Of a DNA stretch of 64,000 nt, positions 61,487 to 64,000 are shown piece after piece (the stretch's first letter is position 1; the number at the start of each line of letters is the position of its first letter). The stretch lies in assembly GCF_000429225.1 (NCBI RefSeq), contig NZ_KE386865.1:1541-65540 (forward strand), given 5' to 3'. The translations under genes were made by a program, and so were the position numbers. The stretch is from Actinomyces dentalis DSM 19115 (lineage in GTDB: Bacteria; Actinomycetota; Actinomycetes; Actinomycetales; Actinomycetaceae). A model generated the notes under the pieces. The model saw only the letters and a list, made by a program, of their open reading frames with translations. It was not told the origin of the DNA and did no database searches.

Positions 61487-61947
61487 TCGCGCGGGCGCGC
61501 GCCGCCGCGGCGCGGGAGGAGGGCCGGACGCTCCTGCTGGGCGTCGGCCTGGTCGCCGTCGTCCTGGCCCTCGTGCTCGTCGTCGCCTCGGCGACGGCGA
61601 TCCACCTCGATCTCAAGCGGCTCACGGCCCTGGCGGACTCCGCCGCGGCGGCGGCCGCCGATGCGGCGGAGCCGGACGGCTACTACGGCGGGGCGGGCGG
61701 CGGGGCCCCGCCCGGTCTGACCGAAGCCGGGGCGCGCGCGGCGGCGCAGGCGGACCTGGGCCGCCAGCCCGCCGCCGGCGGCCTGGAGGGCGTGGAGGTC
61801 GCCGGCGTCGAGATCGTGGACTCCGCCACCGTCGTCGTCACCCTCAGCGCCCGCTCGCGCCCGCCCTTCCTGCCGTGGGGCGTCATCCCCGCCCGGGGGT
61901 TCACCATCCGGGCGGCCGGCTCGGCGCGGGCGGTCGTCTCGCCGTGA
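61483..61947 (+). CDS. TadG/Rv3654c-like pilus-associated protein
   Basis: 154 residues. Basic N-terminus, REEGRTLLLGVGLVAVVLAL helix (about residues 11-30), then an Ala/Gly-rich extracytoplasmic domain containing a YYGG run. Last gene of the tad operon, equal in position to Rv3654c. A strong stem follows the stop. Confidence 0.72.
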   Translation: MIARARAAAAREEGRTLLLGVGLVAVVLALVLVVASATAIHLDLKRLTALADSAAAAAADAAEPDGYYGGAGGGAPPGLTEAGARAAAQADLGRQPAAGGLEGVEVAGVEIVDSATVVVTLSARSRPPFLPWGVIPARGFTIRAAGSARAVVSP

Positions 61948-61980
61948 GGCCGTCCCGCGCCCGGCCCGGGGGCGGGCGCG

Positions 61981-62014
61981 CCGTCCCGCCGGCTCAGCGG
62001 CGACGGCGGGACGG
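61981..62014. terminator. Convergent terminator hairpin
   Basis: A perfect 10-base-pair stem, 61981-61990 with 62005-62014 and a 14-base loop, lies between the convergent ends of the tad operon and the membrane-protein gene. No T-run. Confidence 0.55.
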
Positions 62015-62020
62015 GGCGGG

Positions 62021-62371
62021 TCAGGCCGCGCTCAGGCGGGAGCGCCGGCCGCGGTGCAGGCGGGAGCGGTGCAGGCGGGAGCGCACCCCCGCGCCGCGGC
62101 GCCGGGCCAGCTGGGCGATGCGGGCGCGCTTGACGGTCAGCAGGACGTTGACGCCGACGATGATGAAGAAGACGTTGGCGATGGCGCTGGGCCAGGCGCC
62201 GGTGCGGGCGCAGTTGATGAGCAGCAGCGCGGAGGCGGACAGGTTGAGCGCCTGGTACCTCAGCGAGTCGCCGGCGATGCGCCCCTTGGAGACCAGGGCG
62301 TAGGCCAGCAGGAACTCGGCGGCGCCGATCCAGCCGCCGATGGAGATGAGGACGGGGAGCACATCGTTCAC
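62021..62371 (-). CDS. CBU_0592-like small membrane protein
   Basis: 116 residues. Three helices (about residues 6-27, 38-58, 63-83) in the layout of the CBU_0592 family: ISIGGWIGAAEFLLAYALVS and YQALNLSASALLLIN. Function unknown. The C-terminal tail contains tandem SRLHR repeats from 12-base DNA repeats. GTG start. Divergent from the LysR gene. Confidence 0.78.
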   Translation of the reverse strand: MNDVLPVLISIGGWIGAAEFLLAYALVSKGRIAGDSLRYQALNLSASALLLINCARTGAWPSAIANVFFIIVGVNVLLTVKRARIAQLARRRGAGVRSRLHRSRLHRGRRSRLSAA

Positions 62372-62456
62372 GGAAGGGAATACTGTCCCTCCGGTAGGTG
62401 AAGTTCAATCGCAGGAAACTGTAGCCGGACTGTAGAAGAACTGAAACGATAGTCAC
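62372..62456. promoter_or_regulatory. Divergent promoter region upstream of the LysR gene
   Basis: 85 bases, clearly lower in GC than the surroundings. It contains AGGGA-N6-TCCCT (62375-62390), a direct CTGTAG repeat and GATAGT directly before the LysR ATG. LysR proteins often regulate divergent neighbours, so a site here is plausible. Confidence 0.45.
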
Positions 62457-63368
62457 ATGAGGATAACGCCGTCGCGCCTGTCCGTCCTGCTCGCCGTCCA
62501 TCGGGCCGGGGGCATCGTCGCCGCCGCGGACGCTCAGCACCTGACCCCCTCGGCCGTCAGCCAGCAGATCAAGCTGCTGGAGAGGGAGGCGGGCGTGCGC
62601 GTGCTCGACCGCGAGCCCACCGGGGCCGTGCTCACCGACGCCGGACGGGTGCTCGCCGGGACGGCCGAGCGCATCGAGGCCGAGCTCGCCTCGGCCCAGC
62701 GCGAGCTCGCCGAGCTCGACGAGTCCGCCCCCGCCGGGCACGTGCGCATCGGCTCCTTCTTCACCGCCATCCGCGCCCTGCTGCTCCCGCTGCTCACGGT
62801 CGTCGAGCGGACCATGCCCGGCGTGGTGATGACCATCGAGGAGACCGAGGAGCGCAGCGGCCTGGCCCGGCTGCGGCGCGGCGAGCTCGACCTGGTCCTC
62901 CTCGAGCGCGACGAGCGCACCCCGACCGACCCGCCGCGCCCCATGGCGGACGTGCCCGTCCTGGACGAGTCCTGGCTCGTCGTCGTGCCGCCCGGGCAGG
63001 CCGCGCCCCAGACGCTGTCCGACCTGGCGCGCGTCACCTGGATCGCCCTCGACCCCTCCACCGCGGGCGCCTACGCGCTCGACAGGCTCTCGCGACGGCT
63101 GGGCACGCCCCTGAGCACGCGCCACGTCGCCTACGACTACGACGTCGTCCTGGCCATGGTCAGCCTCGGCCAGGGCCACGCCCTTCTGCCCGAGCTCGCC
63201 GTCGTCTCCGGGCGGGTGCCCGACGGCGTGAGCCTGGCCCGGCTGCCGGGGCTGGGCGCCCGCCAGATCGTCGTGCGCCACCGACGGACCCGCTCCGACC
63301 CCGGGCCCGCCACGCGCGCCGTCCTCGACGAGCTCCTCATCCGGGCCGCCGCCCTCGGGCTCGGCTGA
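62457..63368 (+). CDS. LysR-family transcriptional regulator
   Basis: 303 residues. N-terminal winged helix (RLSVLLAVHRAGGIVAAAD, LTPSAVSQQIKLLERE, GVRVLDREPTGAVLTDAG) and a periplasmic-binding-like effector domain from about residue 92 (VRIGSFFTAIRALLLPLL). The effector is unknown. It may regulate the divergent CBU_0592-like gene. Confidence 0.9.
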   Translation: MRITPSRLSVLLAVHRAGGIVAAADAQHLTPSAVSQQIKLLEREAGVRVLDREPTGAVLTDAGRVLAGTAERIEAELASAQRELAELDESAPAGHVRIGSFFTAIRALLLPLLTVVERTMPGVVMTIEETEERSGLARLRRGELDLVLLERDERTPTDPPRPMADVPVLDESWLVVVPPGQAAPQTLSDLARVTWIALDPSTAGAYALDRLSRRLGTPLSTRHVAYDYDVVLAMVSLGQGHALLPELAVVSGRVPDGVSLARLPGLGARQIVVRHRRTRSDPGPATRAVLDELLIRAAALGLG

Positions 63369-63452
63369 GGGCGGGCCGGCCGCCGCCGCGCCGACCGGGG
63401 CGAACGGGCCGGTCGGCGCGGGCGCGGGGCCGCCCTGGCGTAGACTCGCCGC

Positions 63453-64000
63453 GTGGCCACCGACTTCTCCGCCGAGATCGAACGACTCCGACACACCTAC
63501 GCCTCCATCGCCGCGGTGACGGACCCCGAGGCGCTGCGCGCGCGCATCGCGGAGCTGTCCGAGGCCGCCGCCGCCCCCGACCTGTGGGACGACCCCGAGG
63601 CCGCCCAGGCCGTCACCTCCGACCTGTCCCACGCCCAGGCCGAGCTGGGGCGCGTGCAGGAGATGGGCTCGCGCATCGACGACCTGGAGGCCATGGTCGA
63701 GATGGCCGGGGAGGAGTCCGGGCAGGACGCCGACGACCTGCTCGCCGAGGCCGCCGCCGACCTCGCCGCCATCTCCAAGGACCTGTCCGAGCTGGAGATC
63801 CGCACCCTGCTGAGCGGGGAGTACGACCAGCGCGACGCCGTCGTCACCATCCGCTCGGGCGCGGGCGGCGTGGACGCGGCCGACTTCGCCGAGACGCTGC
63901 TGCGCATGTACACCCGCTGGGCCGAGCGCCACGGCTACCCCGTCAAGGTCCTCAACACCTCCTACGCCGAGGAGGCGGGGCTCAAGTCCGTGACCTTCGA
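63453..64000 (+). CDS. prfB: Peptide chain release factor 2 (5' part)
   Basis: The first 182 codons are present and the frame remains open at base 64000; the GGQ domain is outside. It starts [20 protein letters not shown] and has a long helical domain, [21 protein letters not shown] and [23 protein letters not shown]2 releases proteins at UGA and UAA. The RF2 programmed frameshift site would lie near codon 25; the frame is continuous there. TAGACT (63441-63446) lies 6 bases before the GTG: leaderless. Confidence 0.93.
   Translation, partial: MATDFSAEIERLRHTYASIAAVTDPEALRARIAELSEAAAAPDLWDDPEAAQAVTSDLSHAQAELGRVQEMGSRIDDLEAMVEMAGEESGQDADDLLAEAAADLAAISKDLSELEIRTLLSGEYDQRDAVVTIRSGAGGVDAADFAETLLRMYTRWAERHGYPVKVLNTSYAEEAGLKSVTF

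Overview
The window is high-GC DNA from an actinobacterium, most like Actinomyces or another member of the Actinomycetaceae. The evidence is very high third-position GC, many 1-4 base start/stop overlaps, many apparently leaderless genes, and several actinobacteria-only families (DUF3117, DUF3107, AdnAB, the MgtE_N/CBS and DUF1003 pair, a TatB/Mrp block). No rRNA, tRNA, insertion sequence or prophage was seen.

Layout. 1-0.83 kb: a type I-E CRISPR array of 14 identical 28-base repeats and 13 spacers of exactly 33 bases, with no cas gene in view. 1.05-4.33 kb: a three-gene MacB-like ABC export operon reading towards the array. 4.46-8.66 kb: galactokinase, a 2H phosphoesterase, a YihY/BrkB membrane protein and a GDP-mannose pyrophosphorylase (manC). 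8.77-17.48 kb: a nucleoside uptake and breakdown locus with a BMP lipoprotein, ATPase, two permeases, a cytidine deaminase-thymidine phosphorylase fusion, a C39-peptidase-like protein and deoC. 17.5-21.5 kb: a Mn/Zn-type ABC importer behind a promoter that holds a perfect palindrome. 21.6-23.3 kb: phosphosugar mutase. 23.7-36.8 kb: dapE, a two-domain GNAT-like protein, PrsW-type protease, LOG protein, DUF3117, O-methyltransferase, tatB, mrp, an OatA-like acyltransferase, DUF1003, MgtE_N/CBS, a stress protein and a TIM-barrel isomerase. Much of this follows the mycobacterial dapE-to-Rv1234 gene order. 36.85-38.2 kb: ArsR regulator and CDF metal exporter. 38.2-39.1 kb: a non-coding island of inverted and tandem repeats. 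39.1-43.5 kb: aminopeptidase P, Gfo/Idh oxidoreductase, PHP phosphoesterase and MarC. 43.6-57 kb: DEAD-box helicase, ferritin-like protein, DUF3107, a kinase-phosphatase-ligase RNA-repair protein, AdnA, AdnB and a degenerate APH-fold protein. 57.2-61.9 kb: a Tad (Flp) pilus operon. 62-64 kb: a small membrane protein, a LysR regulator and the 5' part of prfB, which leaves the window.

How the genes work together. The 8.8-17.5 kb locus imports nucleosides, deaminates cytidines, phosphorolyses pyrimidine deoxynucleosides and passes deoxyribose-phosphate to deoC. ManC and the mutase could jointly feed GDP-mannose. ArsR/CDF and the importer handle metal efflux and uptake. AdnAB is the double-strand-break resection machine, and the RNA-repair enzyme sits directly upstream of it.

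The most unusual signals are two neighbouring CRISPR spacers that overlap by 28 bases with a 5-base shift, which reveals a probable AA PAM inside the array; a spacer carrying nearly the same palindrome and -10 geometry as the metal-importer promoter; the Cdd-DeoA fusion; the one-chain RNA-repair enzyme inside an otherwise conserved block; and the repeat island.
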